From: Sulfurivermis sp040755915
GTDB lineage: Bacteria > Pseudomonadota > Gammaproteobacteria > Thiohalomonadales > Thiohalomonadaceae
Direction: 5' to 3'
DNA: 64,000 bases
Assembly (NCBI GenBank): GCA_040755915.1
Contig: JBFLWM010000026.1
Coordinates: forward strand, 80,493 to 144,492
Position numbers and translations under genes: made by a program. Below are positions 43,351 through 52,654 of this stretch, one piece after another (positions within the stretch are counted from its first letter, which is position 1; each line of letters opens with the position of its first letter). Below the pieces are notes generated by a model. It did not search any database, had not been told where the DNA came from, and was given only the letters and a program-made list of their open reading frames with translations.

Positions 43351-44247
43351 ATGGCACTGCAAGGCTCGCTAAATACTGACAACAAACCGACCCTGGCCCC
43401 GGTGGTCAGCCTGGCCCGCGGCGTCGAGGCGCCGGATACCCTGCGCCTCACCACCGCCCTGCAAACGACCCTCGACCTGGAGCAGCTGCTGCGCATCTTC
43501 TCCGAGGCCGTCCAGGAGATCGTCCCCCACCAGGGGCTCACCTATCGCAATGACGAACGCCGCTTCGTCCTCGCCGTCGGCCACACCGGCCGACACCACT
43601 GCAGCTACCGTCTCAATCTGCTCGGCAGCGAACTGGGCGAAGTGGCCATGAGCCGCAGCAAGCGCTTCTCCGAACAGGACCTGGCCCAGATCGAATACAT
43701 CCTCTGTGCACTGGTCTATCCGCTGCGCAATGCCCTGCACTACCGTGACGCCCTGGCCGCCGCCCACCGCGACCCCCTCACCGGCGTGGGCAACCGTGCC
43801 GCGCTGGAGGATCACCTGCGGCGCGAGGTGACCCTCGCCCGCCGCCATCATCAACCCCTGTCCCTGCTGGTCATCGATATCGACTGGTTCAAGCAGGTCA
43901 ACGACCGCCACGGCCATGCCATGGGGGATGCGGTGCTGCGCTCGATAGCGCATGTCACTCAGGAAGGGTTGCGCGGAGACGACCTGTTATTCCGTTACGG
44001 CGGCGAAGAATTTGTGGTTCTGCTGCGGGCGACTCCCGCCGATGGAGCGGCCATCGTGGCCGAACGCATCCGCGCCACCATCGAGGCGGCGAGCTGTACC
44101 TGTGACGGCAAGGACATCAAGGTGACCGTCAGCGTCGGCGTCGCCACCCTGCGCGAGGAGAATGGCGACAGCCTGTTCGACCGCGCCGACCATGCCCTGT
44201 ACCAGGCCAAGCAGCAGGGCCGCAACCGCGTACAGCTGGCTCAGTAA
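43351..44247 (+). CDS. Diguanylate cyclase with GGDEF domain
   Basis: Makes c-di-GMP from two GTP. Residues 140-298 form the GGDEF domain with 'RDPLTGVGNRAALEDHL', 'DIDWFKQVNDRHGHAMGD' and active-site 'YGGEEF'. An RGDD sits five residues before it, the inhibitory I-site, so product feedback is expected. The N-terminal 130 residues are helical with a possible small sensor and no membrane span. Start 43,351 has GAGGG upstream; an earlier ATG (43,342) lacks spacing. Overlaps the convergent next gene by seven bases. Confidence 0.88.
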   Translation: MALQGSLNTDNKPTLAPVVSLARGVEAPDTLRLTTALQTTLDLEQLLRIFSEAVQEIVPHQGLTYRNDERRFVLAVGHTGRHHCSYRLNLLGSELGEVAMSRSKRFSEQDLAQIEYILCALVYPLRNALHYRDALAAAHRDPLTGVGNRAALEDHLRREVTLARRHHQPLSLLVIDIDWFKQVNDRHGHAMGDAVLRSIAHVTQEGLRGDDLLFRYGGEEFVVLLRATPADGAAIVAERIRATIEAASCTCDGKDIKVTVSVGVATLREENGDSLFDRADHALYQAKQQGRNRVQLAQ

Positions 44248-44720
44248 TCCACCCGATCCGCCTTCGCCGCCCAGGCGGCGAAGGCATCCCCCGCCTCCTC
44301 CGGCAACAGGCGCAGCAACGGCAGGCGCCGTTGCTCCGGCAGCAGACAGACCTCCTGATAGATCAAGGCATCGTCAAAACCACCCGCCGCCGCATCGTCA
44401 CGCGTCGCGGCATAGTAGATACGCTCCAGCCGCGCCCAGTAGGCGGCAGCGAGACACATCGGGCAGGGTTCGCAATTGACGTACAGCTCGCAGCCCTCCA
44501 GGCTGAAGCTGTTCAGCGTGCGGCAGGCGGCACGGATCGCCACCACCTCGGCATGGGCGGTGGGGTCATTGTCGGGGGTCACGCGGTTGCTGCCGCGGCC
44601 GATGATCATGCCGTCGCGCACCACCACGGCGCCGAACGGGCCGCCGCCGTCGCGCACCGACTGCGCCGCCAGGGCCAGCGCCTCGCGCATGCAATGTTGC
44701 TGCTGCTCCATATCGCTCAT
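44241..44720 (-). CDS. guaD: Guanine deaminase (cytidine-deaminase fold)
   Basis: A 159-residue deaminase with zinc ligands in 'PTAHAEVVAI' (HAE) and 'CEPCPMCLAA' (PCxxC). The C-terminus with 'GGFDDALIYQE', then a helical tail, resembles Bacillus GuaD, which hydrolyses guanine to xanthine; TadA-like tRNA editing is a less likely alternative as TadA differs in the tail. A longer frame to 44,810 is rejected since MSDMEQQQHC fits better. A perfect 12-base inverted repeat (44,260-44,285) lies in the C-terminal codons. Confidence 0.85.
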   Translation of the reverse strand: MSDMEQQQHCMREALALAAQSVRDGGGPFGAVVVRDGMIIGRGSNRVTPDNDPTAHAEVVAIRAACRTLNSFSLEGCELYVNCEPCPMCLAAAYWARLERIYYAATRDDAAAGGFDDALIYQEVCLLPEQRRLPLLRLLPEEAGDAFAAWAAKADRVDY

Positions 44721-44730
44721 CGGCACACCT

Positions 44731-45381
44731 TCATCCCGTCGGGTAGGAACACCGCCGCCGCAGACAGCAGGTATCGCACAGCGGCCTGGTGCGGCATGCC
44801 TGCTTGGCATGGGCCACGATCAGGGCATGGTATTCATTGAACAGCGCCACCTTGCGCGCACTGCGGCCCAGCCCCTGCTCGAAATAATGCCGCAATTCCT
44901 CGTAGGTTTCCTCCCCCGTGACCAGATGCAGGCGGGAAAACAGACGCCGGGTGTAGGCGTCGATGACGAAGACCGGGCGCTGGAAGGCATACAGCAGGAT
45001 ATCGTCGGCGGTTTCCGGACCGATGCCGTTCACGCCGAGCAGCGCCCTGCGCAGGGCGGGCGTCTCCAGCTTCTGCAACAGCGCCAGGCCACCGGCGGCC
45101 AGATACCAGGCGCAGAAATTCTTCAGGCGCCGGGCCTTGATGTTGAAATAACCGGAGGGTTTGAGCCACGCCGCCAGGGTGGCGGCGTGGGTGTGAGTGA
45201 TAACGGCGGGGTCAAGGGCGTCGTGGGCCTTGAGATTGTCGATGGCCTTCTCGACATTGCTCCAGGCCGTGTTCTGGGTCAGCACCGCCCCGACCATCAC
45301 CTCGAAGGGGGTATCGCCTGGCCACCAGTGCTGCGGACCGTAGGCACGGTACAGCGCGGCATAGACCTGGCGCAGGGTCAT
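44731..45381 (-). CDS. Endonuclease III-like DNA glycosylase
   Basis: A HhH-GPD base-excision enzyme, 216 residues. 'VLTQNTAWSNVEKAI' and helix-hairpin-helix 'LLGVNGIGPETADDILLYA' with 'VFVIDAYTRR' (catalytic Asp) are present, and a 4Fe-4S loop (C-x5-C-x2-C-x5-C) closes the protein. The lysine used by endonuclease III for lyase chemistry is replaced (GPETAD, not GVGRKTA), so it is likely a monofunctional glycosylase of the MagIII/Mig relative class. Substrate unknown. Confidence 0.85.
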   Translation of the reverse strand: MTLRQVYAALYRAYGPQHWWPGDTPFEVMVGAVLTQNTAWSNVEKAIDNLKAHDALDPAVITHTHAATLAAWLKPSGYFNIKARRLKNFCAWYLAAGGLALLQKLETPALRRALLGVNGIGPETADDILLYAFQRPVFVIDAYTRRLFSRLHLVTGEETYEELRHYFEQGLGRSARKVALFNEYHALIVAHAKQACRTRPLCDTCCLRRRCSYPTG

Positions 45382-46451
45382 CGGCGCCGTTTGCTGTGAC
45401 CGGCCGGTTTGCGTACCGCGGGCGCGCGACGTGGTGCCGGGGACGCATCGCCGTCGCCAGCCCGGCTGCGTGGCCGCTCCTCGCCCTCGGCGCGGGGCTT
45501 GCGGCCTGCCGGACGGGAGCGCGCGGCACCCGGGCGTCCCTCCTGCGTACCCCGCCCCTTGCGCGGCGCGGCCGGCGGATGCGGCGAGGTGGACCAGTCG
45601 TCTACCGTGTCACGCGGCTTGCGTGCGGCCGGGCGCTCTGCTGTCGCACGCCCCTGACGCGGCGTCTTGTCACGTCCGGCGGCCGCCTTCTTTACAGCGG
45701 TCTTGGCCTTGGGACGCGCCAGGCCGACCTGCTGCAGCAGGGCCTGCAGGGTCTCTCCTTCCAGCTCTTCATAGCGGCCGGGACGCAGGCGCCGGCCCAG
45801 TTGCACCGGACCGTAACGTACGCGGATCAGGCGGCTGACGGTCACCCCCTGGCTCTCCCAAAGGCGGCGCACCTCGCGGTTGCGGCCCTCATGGAGGATG
45901 ACGTGGTACCAGTGATTGGCGCCGTCACCACCGGCATCGATGATGCCGTCGAAACGGGCCTGGCCATCATCCAGCATGACGCCATCGCGCAGCTTCTGAA
46001 TCACCTCGGGACTGACCTCGCCGAACACGCGCACGGCATACTCGCGCTCGATATTGCTGGAGGGGTGCATCAGGCGATTGGCCAGCTCGCCATCGGTGGT
46101 GAGCAGAATCACGCCGGTGGTGTTGACGTCGAGCCGCCCCACCGCCACCCAGCGACCATTGCGCAGCGGCGGCATCTTCTCGAAGATGGTCGGGCGTTTT
46201 TCCGGGTCGGAACGGGTACACACCTCGCCCAGCGGCTTGTGGTATACCAGCACGCGCCGCTCCGGCCCCTGCATCGCCGCCTGGCCGATGATGTGACCAT
46301 CGACGCGCACCACATCGCCGGGACCGACACGGTCACCCAGCGTCGCCACCTTGCCATTGACCGACACGCGGCCGTCGCTGATCCATTGTTCCAGCTCGCG
46401 GCGTGAACCCAGACCGATACGGGCCAGTACCTTTTGCAGTTTTTCGTTCAT
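45378..46451 (-). CDS. rluB: 23S rRNA pseudouridine synthase RluB with long basic tail
   Basis: Pseudouridylates the 23S rRNA position 2605. An S4 domain (MNEKLQKVLARIGLGSRREL) precedes the catalytic 'VGRLDVNTTGVILLT' with the key Asp, and 'EVRRLWESQGVTVSRLIRVRYGP'. The last 110 residues are Arg/Lys/Pro/Ala-rich low complexity (RKPRDTV, RKGRGTQEGRP and similar), longer than in E. coli. ATG 46,451 is preferred to 46,478. Starts the conserved rluB-scpB-scpA-trpS block. Confidence 0.93.
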   Translation of the reverse strand: MNEKLQKVLARIGLGSRRELEQWISDGRVSVNGKVATLGDRVGPGDVVRVDGHIIGQAAMQGPERRVLVYHKPLGEVCTRSDPEKRPTIFEKMPPLRNGRWVAVGRLDVNTTGVILLTTDGELANRLMHPSSNIEREYAVRVFGEVSPEVIQKLRDGVMLDDGQARFDGIIDAGGDGANHWYHVILHEGRNREVRRLWESQGVTVSRLIRVRYGPVQLGRRLRPGRYEELEGETLQALLQQVGLARPKAKTAVKKAAAGRDKTPRQGRATAERPAARKPRDTVDDWSTSPHPPAAPRKGRGTQEGRPGAARSRPAGRKPRAEGEERPRSRAGDGDASPAPRRAPAVRKPAGHSKRRR

Positions 46452-46458
46452 CAAGGGG

Positions 46459-47109
<651 letters not shown>

Positions 47110-47127
47110 CGTGTCTATCCTGACTGT

Positions 47128-47964
47128 TTACTGTTCGCTCGCCGCCACGACCTTGACGTGGATCGGGCCGAAGGGTTCGGTCTGGATCAGCTCCACCAGC
47201 GACTGCTTGATCAGCTCCAGGATCGCCAGCAGGGTTACCACCACGCCGCGCTTGCCCTCGTCGATGCGGAACAGGGTGGTGAACTCGGTGAAGTGATCGG
47301 AGGTGAGCGCTTCCAGCACCTGTGACATGCGCTCGCGCACCGACAGCGGCTCGCGGCGGATGTGGTGGTGGGCAAACATCTCGGCGCGGCGCATCACGTC
47401 GGCAATGGCCAGCAGCAGCTCTTTCAGGTCCACCTCGGGATGGGCGCGTACCACCTCGCGGTGCGGCACCTCGACGCTGACCGGAAAGGTGTCGCGGTCG
47501 ATGCGCGGCAGTTCGTCGATGTCCTCGGCGGCCTTCTTGTAGCGCTCGTACTCCTGCAGGCGACGCACCAGTTCGGCGCGCGGATCCTCTTCGTCCTCCT
47601 CGGCCCCGGGGGGACGTGGCAGCAGCATGCGCGACTTGATCTCCGCCAGCATGGCGGCCATCACCAGGTACTCCGCCGCCAGCTCCAGATTCACCGCCTT
47701 CATCATCTCCACGTACTCGATGTACTGGTGGGTGATCTCGGCAATGGGAATGTCGAGGATATCGAGGTTCTGCCGGCGGATCAGGTACAGCAGCAGATCG
47801 AGCGGTCCCTCGAAGGCCTCGAGGAACACCTCCAGCGCCTGTGGCGGGATGTAGAGGTCCTTGGGCAGCTCCAGGATCGGCGCCCCCTGCACGATGGCAA
47901 AGGGCATCTCCTGCTGCTGCGGACTCTCCGCCTTGGCGACTTCCACTGTTTCGGCTTCGCTCAC
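47128..47964 (-). CDS. scpA: Segregation and condensation protein A
   Basis: The kleisin that links SMC heads for chromosome compaction. 'FEGPLDLLLYLIRRQNLDILDIPIAEI' and 'YLVMAAMLAEIKSRMLLPR' are ScpA hallmarks, and the C-terminal winged helix has 'KRGVVVTLLAILELIKQSLV'. 278 residues. It sits between trpS and scpB, spaced by a few bases each side, so the three are co-transcribed. Confidence 0.94.
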   Translation of the reverse strand: MSEAETVEVAKAESPQQQEMPFAIVQGAPILELPKDLYIPPQALEVFLEAFEGPLDLLLYLIRRQNLDILDIPIAEITHQYIEYVEMMKAVNLELAAEYLVMAAMLAEIKSRMLLPRPPGAEEDEEDPRAELVRRLQEYERYKKAAEDIDELPRIDRDTFPVSVEVPHREVVRAHPEVDLKELLLAIADVMRRAEMFAHHHIRREPLSVRERMSQVLEALTSDHFTEFTTLFRIDEGKRGVVVTLLAILELIKQSLVELIQTEPFGPIHVKVVAASEQ

Positions 47965-47973
47965 GTCGCGTCC

Positions 47974-49191
47974 CTATCGGTAACTGAGGCCCATGGCCTG
48001 GCGCACTTCATCGAGGGTGGCGCGCGCCACGCTGCGCGCCGCCTCGCTGCCCTCGGCCAGGATGTTGCGCACGCGCTCCGGATCGCCGCTGAACTCCACC
48101 ACGCGTTCCTGGATCGGGCGCAGTTCGTTCAACACCGCATCCACCACCGGCTGCTTGCAGTCCAGGCAGCCGATGCCGGCGCTGGTGCAGCCCTCCATCA
48201 CCCAGCTCTTCACGGCGTCATCGGAATACACCTGATGCAGCTGCCACACCGGACACTTGTCGGGGTCACCGGCGTCGGTGCGCCGCACGCGCGCCGGATC
48301 GGTGGGCATGGTGCGCAGCTTCTGCTCCACCGCCTTGGGGTCGTCGCGCAGGGCAATGGTGTTGTTGTAGGACTTGGACATCTTCTGCCCGTCCAGGCCC
48401 GGCATCTTGGAGGCCGGGGTCAGCAGCGCCTGCGGCTCGGGCAGAATGGTGCGGCCGGCACCGTCGAGATAACCGAACAGGCGTTCGCGATCGGCCAGGG
48501 TGATGTTCTGCTGCGACTCCAGCAGGGCGCGGCCGGTGGCCAGCGCCTCATGGTCACCCTGCTCGGTATAGCGCTTGCGCAGGTCGTGATAGAGCTTGGC
48601 GTTCTTCTTGCCCATCTTCTTCACCGCCGCCTCGGCCCTGGCCTCGAAATCCGGTTCGCGGCCGTAGATGTGGTTGAAACGGCGCGCCACCTCGCGGGTG
48701 ATCTCCACGTGGGCCACCTGGTCCTCGCCCACCGGCACCAGGCCGGCGCGGTAGATCAGGATGTCGGCGCTCTGCAGCAGCGGGTAACCGAGGAAGCCGT
48801 AGGTGGCGAGATCCTTTTCCTTCAGCTTTTCCTGCTGATCCTTGTAGGTCGGCACGCGCTCCAGCCAGCCCAGCGGGGTGATCATCGACAACAGCAGGTG
48901 CAGCTCGGCATGCTCCGGCACGCGCGACTGGATGAATATCTTCGCCGAGCCGGGATTGACGCCGGCGGCCAGCCAGTCCACCGCCATCTCCCACACGCTG
49001 GCGCTGATACCGGAGGTGTTGTCATAGGAGGTGGTCAGGGCGTGCCAGTCGGCCACGAAGAAGAAGCAGTCGTATTCGTGCTGCAACTTGATCCAGTTCT
49101 TCAGTACCCCGTGGTAATGGCCGAGATGGAGCCGACCGGTGGGGCGCATGCCGGACAGGACGCGCTGATGGGAGGACACAACGGAATTCAA
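47974..49191 (-). CDS. trpS: Tryptophanyl-tRNA synthetase
   Basis: Charges tRNA-Trp. The class I signatures are 'GRLHLGHYHG' (HIGH equivalent) and 'GQKMSKSYNN' (KMSKS), with 'ADWHALTT' for the active site. 405 residues is longer than the E. coli enzyme and resembles the longer subtype. The frame opens with a TTG codon; AGGAG precedes it by six bases and overlaps the stop of the upstream protease gene. Confidence 0.93.
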   Translation of the reverse strand: MNSVVSSHQRVLSGMRPTGRLHLGHYHGVLKNWIKLQHEYDCFFFVADWHALTTSYDNTSGISASVWEMAVDWLAAGVNPGSAKIFIQSRVPEHAELHLLLSMITPLGWLERVPTYKDQQEKLKEKDLATYGFLGYPLLQSADILIYRAGLVPVGEDQVAHVEITREVARRFNHIYGREPDFEARAEAAVKKMGKKNAKLYHDLRKRYTEQGDHEALATGRALLESQQNITLADRERLFGYLDGAGRTILPEPQALLTPASKMPGLDGQKMSKSYNNTIALRDDPKAVEQKLRTMPTDPARVRRTDAGDPDKCPVWQLHQVYSDDAVKSWVMEGCTSAGIGCLDCKQPVVDAVLNELRPIQERVVEFSGDPERVRNILAEGSEAARSVARATLDEVRQAMGLSYR

Positions 49192-49200
49192 CTGAAGCTC

Positions 49201-49896
49201 CTAGACGTTCATCAATACGGAAAGCAAGCCTATATAAAGCTCGCCGGACAAGCCAGAGACCGCCGCCAGCAGGCCCAGCATCAACTCGATGGCCGGCCAC
49301 AGGATCTTGCCCAGCAGGCCGGTGAACAGCAGTGCCAGCAGGATCGGAAAACCGTAGGGCTCGATGCGCGAGACACGCCAGGACAGCGGCCCCGGCAGCA
49401 ACCCCACCAGCACCCGGCCACCGTCCAGCGGCGGCAGCGGCAACAGGTTCAGCACCATCAGAATGGTATTGATAAAGATGCCGGCCACACCGCTGTACAC
49501 CAGATAGATGCCGGCCCCGGTCCCCGCCCCCAGCTCCAGGCCGAGGCGGATGACCAGTGCCCAGAACAGGGCCATCACCAGGTTGGACAGGGGGCCCGCC
49601 GCCGCCACCAGGGCCATATCGCGCTTGGGGTGACGCAGGTTTTCGTAGGTGATGGGCACCGGCTTGGCCCAGCCGAACAGAAAACCGCCCAGCATCAGCA
49701 GCAGCCCCGGTACCAGCACCGTGCCCAGAGGGTCTATGTGCTTGATCGGATTGAGGGTAAGTCGCCCCAGCATCAGGGCCGTGGGGTCCCCCAGGCGCAG
49801 TGCCATCCAACCGTGGGCGGTTTCGTGCACGGTGATGGCAAACAACACCGGCAGTGCCCAGACCACCACCCGCTGCAGCAGATTCAGTTCATCCAT
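49201..49896 (-). CDS. Site-2 protease-like M50 metallopeptidase
   Basis: A 231-residue multi-span inner-membrane protease. The zinc site is 'TVHETAHGWMALRLGD' (HExxH) with the downstream 'LPLPPLDGGRVL' (LDG) third-ligand motif, and 'NPIKHIDPLGT' is typical of small M50 proteins. This family sits between trpS and yciO in many gammaproteobacteria. Substrate unknown. It lacks the PDZ domain of RseP. Confidence 0.88.
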   Translation of the reverse strand: MDELNLLQRVVVWALPVLFAITVHETAHGWMALRLGDPTALMLGRLTLNPIKHIDPLGTVLVPGLLLMLGGFLFGWAKPVPITYENLRHPKRDMALVAAAGPLSNLVMALFWALVIRLGLELGAGTGAGIYLVYSGVAGIFINTILMVLNLLPLPPLDGGRVLVGLLPGPLSWRVSRIEPYGFPILLALLFTGLLGKILWPAIELMLGLLAAVSGLSGELYIGLLSVLMNV

Positions 49897-49910
49897 CGGG
49901 GCAGTATACC

Positions 49911-50534
49911 TCAGCCCTCGATACGGCTGGCGTCACCCTTGCCCTGGCGCACCACCACCGGCACGCCATCCACCACGTCGATGACCGTGGTCGGTTCCAG
50001 GTCGCCGTAGCCGCCGTCGATGATCAGATCCACCTGGCGTTCCAGCTGGCTGCGGAATTCGTAGGGGTCGTTCTGCGGCAGCTCGTCGCCGGGCAGGATC
50101 AGGGTAGTGCTCATCAGCGGCTCGCCCAGTTCCGCCAGCAGGGCCTGGGCGATGGCGTTGTCCGGCACACGGATGCCGATGGTCTTGCGCTTGGGGTGCT
50201 GCAGGCGGCGCGGCACCTCGCGGGTGGCATCCAGGATGAAGGTATACGGTCCCGGCGTCAGCTGCTTGAGCAGGCGATAGGTGCTGTTGTCCACCTTGGC
50301 GTAGGTGGCAATCTCCGACAGGTCGCGGCACACCAGGGTGAAGTTGTGGCGATCATCCAGGCGGCGGATCTGGCGGATGCGCTCGATGGCGTCCTTGTCG
50401 CCGCTGAGGCAGCCGAGGGCATAGCCGGAATCGGTGGGATAGACGATGACGGCACCGCCGCGCAGGAGGTCCACTGCCTGGCGGATCAGGCGCGGCTGCG
50501 GTGTTTCGGCATGGATCTGGAAAAACTGGCTCAT
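49911..50534 (-). CDS. yciO: YciO-type Sua5/YrdC-family protein
   Basis: A 207-residue protein of the threonylcarbamoyladenylate-synthase fold. 'RGGAVIVYPTDSGYALGC', 'ERIRQIRRLDDRHNFTLVCRDLSEI' and 'PGPYTFILDAT' fit YciO, a TsaC paralogue not shown to make the t6A intermediate in vivo. Its position between rnm and the M50 protease matches E. coli-like gene order (yciV-yciO region). Confidence 0.9.
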   Translation of the reverse strand: MSQFFQIHAETPQPRLIRQAVDLLRGGAVIVYPTDSGYALGCLSGDKDAIERIRQIRRLDDRHNFTLVCRDLSEIATYAKVDNSTYRLLKQLTPGPYTFILDATREVPRRLQHPKRKTIGIRVPDNAIAQALLAELGEPLMSTTLILPGDELPQNDPYEFRSQLERQVDLIIDGGYGDLEPTTVIDVVDGVPVVVRQGKGDASRIEG

Positions 50535-50564
50535 GGCAACAGGGGCTCGGGAAACGTAGTGAAA

Positions 50565-51413
50565 TCAGGCGGCGCCGCGGGCGGCCTCCCAGCGCTGCCA
50601 CACCGGGACAAGCCCCTCGGGCAGGGGCGGCAGGCGGCCCAGCTCAATCCAGGGGTTCTCCGGGCCATGAAAGTCGGAGCCGGCCGAGGCCAGCAGGCCG
50701 AGGGCTCGGGCATGGCGCGCCATCTTCTGCACGTCGTCCGGGGTGTGGCTGCCGGAGATCACCTCCATCGCCTCGCCGCCGCACTCCATGAACTCGCCCA
50801 GCAGGCGGCGCAACTTGGTATTGGTCAGGTCGTAGCGTGCCGGATGGGCCAGCACCGCCACCCCGCCGGCGGCACGGATCCAGTCCACCGCCTCCGCCAG
50901 CGCCGCCCATTGCCCCGGCACGTGGCCGGGCTTGTTGCGCTTGAGGTAGTGCTTGAATATGTCGCGCACGTCCTTGCCGCAGCCACGGCTGACCAGATAG
51001 TGGGCAAAGTGGGTGCGGCTGATGATGCGGCCGCGGCTCAGGGCCGCCGCCCCCTCATAGGCGCCGTCAATGCCGCGCTCCGCCAGGCGCCGCCCCATCT
51101 CCTCGGCGCGCCAGCCGCGGAACTCGCGCAGCTTCGCCAGACCGGCCTGCAGGGCCGGGGCCTCGGTGTCGATGGCCAGACCGACGACATGGACGGTCAT
51201 CCCCTGCCAGGTCACCGACACCTCCACCCCGGCCAGCACCTCGATGCCACAGGCCGCGGCAGCGGCCTGTGCCTCGGCACAGCCGGCGGTGTCGTCGTGG
51301 TCGGTCAGCGCCAGCACGTCCACCCCGGCGGTGGCGGCGCGCTGCACCAGCTCCGTCGGGCTCAGGGTGCCGTCGGAAACCCAGCTGTGGCTGTGGAGGT
51401 CATGACAGGACAT
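50565..51413 (-). CDS. rnm: PHP-domain RNase AM (YciV)
   Basis: A 282-residue PHP-domain phosphoesterase that trims 5' ends of rRNA precursors and other short RNAs. 'DLHSHSWVSDGTLSP' and 'ALTDHDDTAG' carry metal ligands; 'VLAHPARYD' and 'AGSDFHGPENPW' complete them. It faces yciB on the plus strand across a gap of about 110 bases. Confidence 0.88.
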   Translation of the reverse strand: MSCHDLHSHSWVSDGTLSPTELVQRAATAGVDVLALTDHDDTAGCAEAQAAAAACGIEVLAGVEVSVTWQGMTVHVVGLAIDTEAPALQAGLAKLREFRGWRAEEMGRRLAERGIDGAYEGAAALSRGRIISRTHFAHYLVSRGCGKDVRDIFKHYLKRNKPGHVPGQWAALAEAVDWIRAAGGVAVLAHPARYDLTNTKLRRLLGEFMECGGEAMEVISGSHTPDDVQKMARHARALGLLASAGSDFHGPENPWIELGRLPPLPEGLVPVWQRWEAARGAA

Positions 51414-51525
51414 AGGGGCGTCATTCTACCCCAAGGCCCCGGCAGGATGTTGGTCATGCTTCTGCGCCGGTTGATGTGCTAAAGTGGGGCGCAATAGTCA
51501 GATACCCCGGTGTTCTCCTGCCTTC

Positions 51526-52077
51526 ATGAAACTGCTGTTCGATCTGTTCCCCGTCCTGCTGTTTTTCCTGGCCTATAAACTGCACGACATCTATGTGGCA
51601 ACCGCTGTGGCCATCGTCGCCGCCTTTGCGCAGGTGGGCTGGTTCTGGTGGCGCCACCGTCGTTTCGAAACCATGCACCTGGTCACCCTCGGCCTCATCG
51701 CCGTACTGGGCGGCGCCACCCTCTGGCTGCACAACGAAGCATTCATCAAGTGGAAGCCCACGGTGATCAACTGGCTGTTCGGTGCCGCCTTCCTCGGCAG
51801 CCGCTTCATCGGCCGCAAGACCCTGGTGGAACGCATGATGGGTGCAGCCATCGCCCTGCCTGCCGCCATCTGGCAGCGCCTGAATCTGGCCTGGGCTGGC
51901 TTCTTTCTCGCCCTCGGCGGCGCCAACCTGTATGTGGTGTACCACTACGACACCGACACCTGGGTCAATTTCAAGCTGTTCGGCATGATGGGCCTGACCC
52001 TGGCCTTCATGGTGGCGCAGGCCTTTTATCTGGCGCGCCACGTCAAGACGGAACCCGAGGGTCAGGAGAGCGACTAA
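51526..52077 (+). CDS. yciB: Inner-membrane septation protein YciB
   Basis: A 183-residue protein with five or six membrane helices, involved in cell division and envelope integrity. MKLLFDLFPVLLFFLAYKL is the family start; 'KPTVINWLFGAAFLGSRFI' and 'NLAWAGFFLALGGANLYVVY' are conserved. An in-frame ATG at 51,484 is upstream but the internal start fits the family length. Its stop shares one base with the yciI start (TAATG). Confidence 0.94.
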   Translation: MKLLFDLFPVLLFFLAYKLHDIYVATAVAIVAAFAQVGWFWWRHRRFETMHLVTLGLIAVLGGATLWLHNEAFIKWKPTVINWLFGAAFLGSRFIGRKTLVERMMGAAIALPAAIWQRLNLAWAGFFLALGGANLYVVYHYDTDTWVNFKLFGMMGLTLAFMVAQAFYLARHVKTEPEGQESD

Positions 52078-52376
52078 TGTTCTACGCCATCATCAGCCGG
52101 GATGTGCCCGACAGCCTGCCGCACCGGCAGAAGGCACGCCCGGACCACCTCAAGCGCCTGGAACAACTCAAGGCCGAAGGGCGCCTGCTGCTCGCCGGGC
52201 CGCATCCGGCCATAGACAGCGAAGACCCTGGCCCGGCCGGCTTCAGCGGCAGCCTGGTGGTGGCGGAATTCGCCTCGTTGCAGGACGCGCAGGCCTGGGC
52301 CGATGCGGATCCCTACGTGGCTGCCGGTGTGTATGCCGAGGTCACCGTGAAACCCTTCCGAAAGGTATTGCCATGA
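52077..52376 (+). CDS. yciI: YciI-like protein
   Basis: A 99-residue YCII-fold protein, MFYAIISRDVPDSLPHRQ, with 'RPDHLKRLEQLKAEGRLLLAGP' and 'FASLQDAQAWADADPYVAAGVY'. The family's conserved His and Asp are present. Function uncertain; YciI proteins may be small lyases. Start and stop are coupled to yciB and bolA (one-base and ATGA overlaps). Confidence 0.92.
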   Translation: MFYAIISRDVPDSLPHRQKARPDHLKRLEQLKAEGRLLLAGPHPAIDSEDPGPAGFSGSLVVAEFASLQDAQAWADADPYVAAGVYAEVTVKPFRKVLP

Positions 52377-52639
52377 ATCGCGTGGACGCCATCCGCGACC
52401 GCCTCACCACCCACCTGGCGCCACAGGTGCTGGAAATCATCGACGACAGCCAGCGGCATGCCGGCCACGCCAGCGCCGGCGGCGGCGGCCATTTCCGTGT
52501 CCATATCGTCGCCGAGGCGTTTCGTGGCCAGGGCACCCTGCAACGCCACCGCATGGTCTACGCCGCCCTCGCCGAACTGATGCAGCAAAACGAAGTGCAC
52601 GCCCTCAGCATCGAGGCGCGCACCCCTGATGAAACCTGA
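52373..52639 (+). CDS. BolA family protein
   Basis: An 88-residue BolA-fold protein: 'IDDSQRHAGHASAGGGGHFRVHIVAEAFRG' has the conserved His and the 'GGGGHFxVxIVxxxF' pattern, and 'HRMVYAALAELM' follows. BolA-like proteins bind iron-sulfur glutaredoxins and may act in iron or stress responses. ATGA overlap with yciI. Confidence 0.93.
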   Translation: MNRVDAIRDRLTTHLAPQVLEIIDDSQRHAGHASAGGGGHFRVHIVAEAFRGQGTLQRHRMVYAALAELMQQNEVHALSIEARTPDET

Positions 52640-52654
52640 CCAAAGGAACCCCTG

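Noticed and set aside
47362..50010. 882-residue plus-strand open frame across scpA, trpS and the M50 gene
   Set aside because: Its composition (Gln, His, Gly, Leu repeats) is typical of antisense of GC-rich genes, and three well-known proteins are encoded on the other strand.
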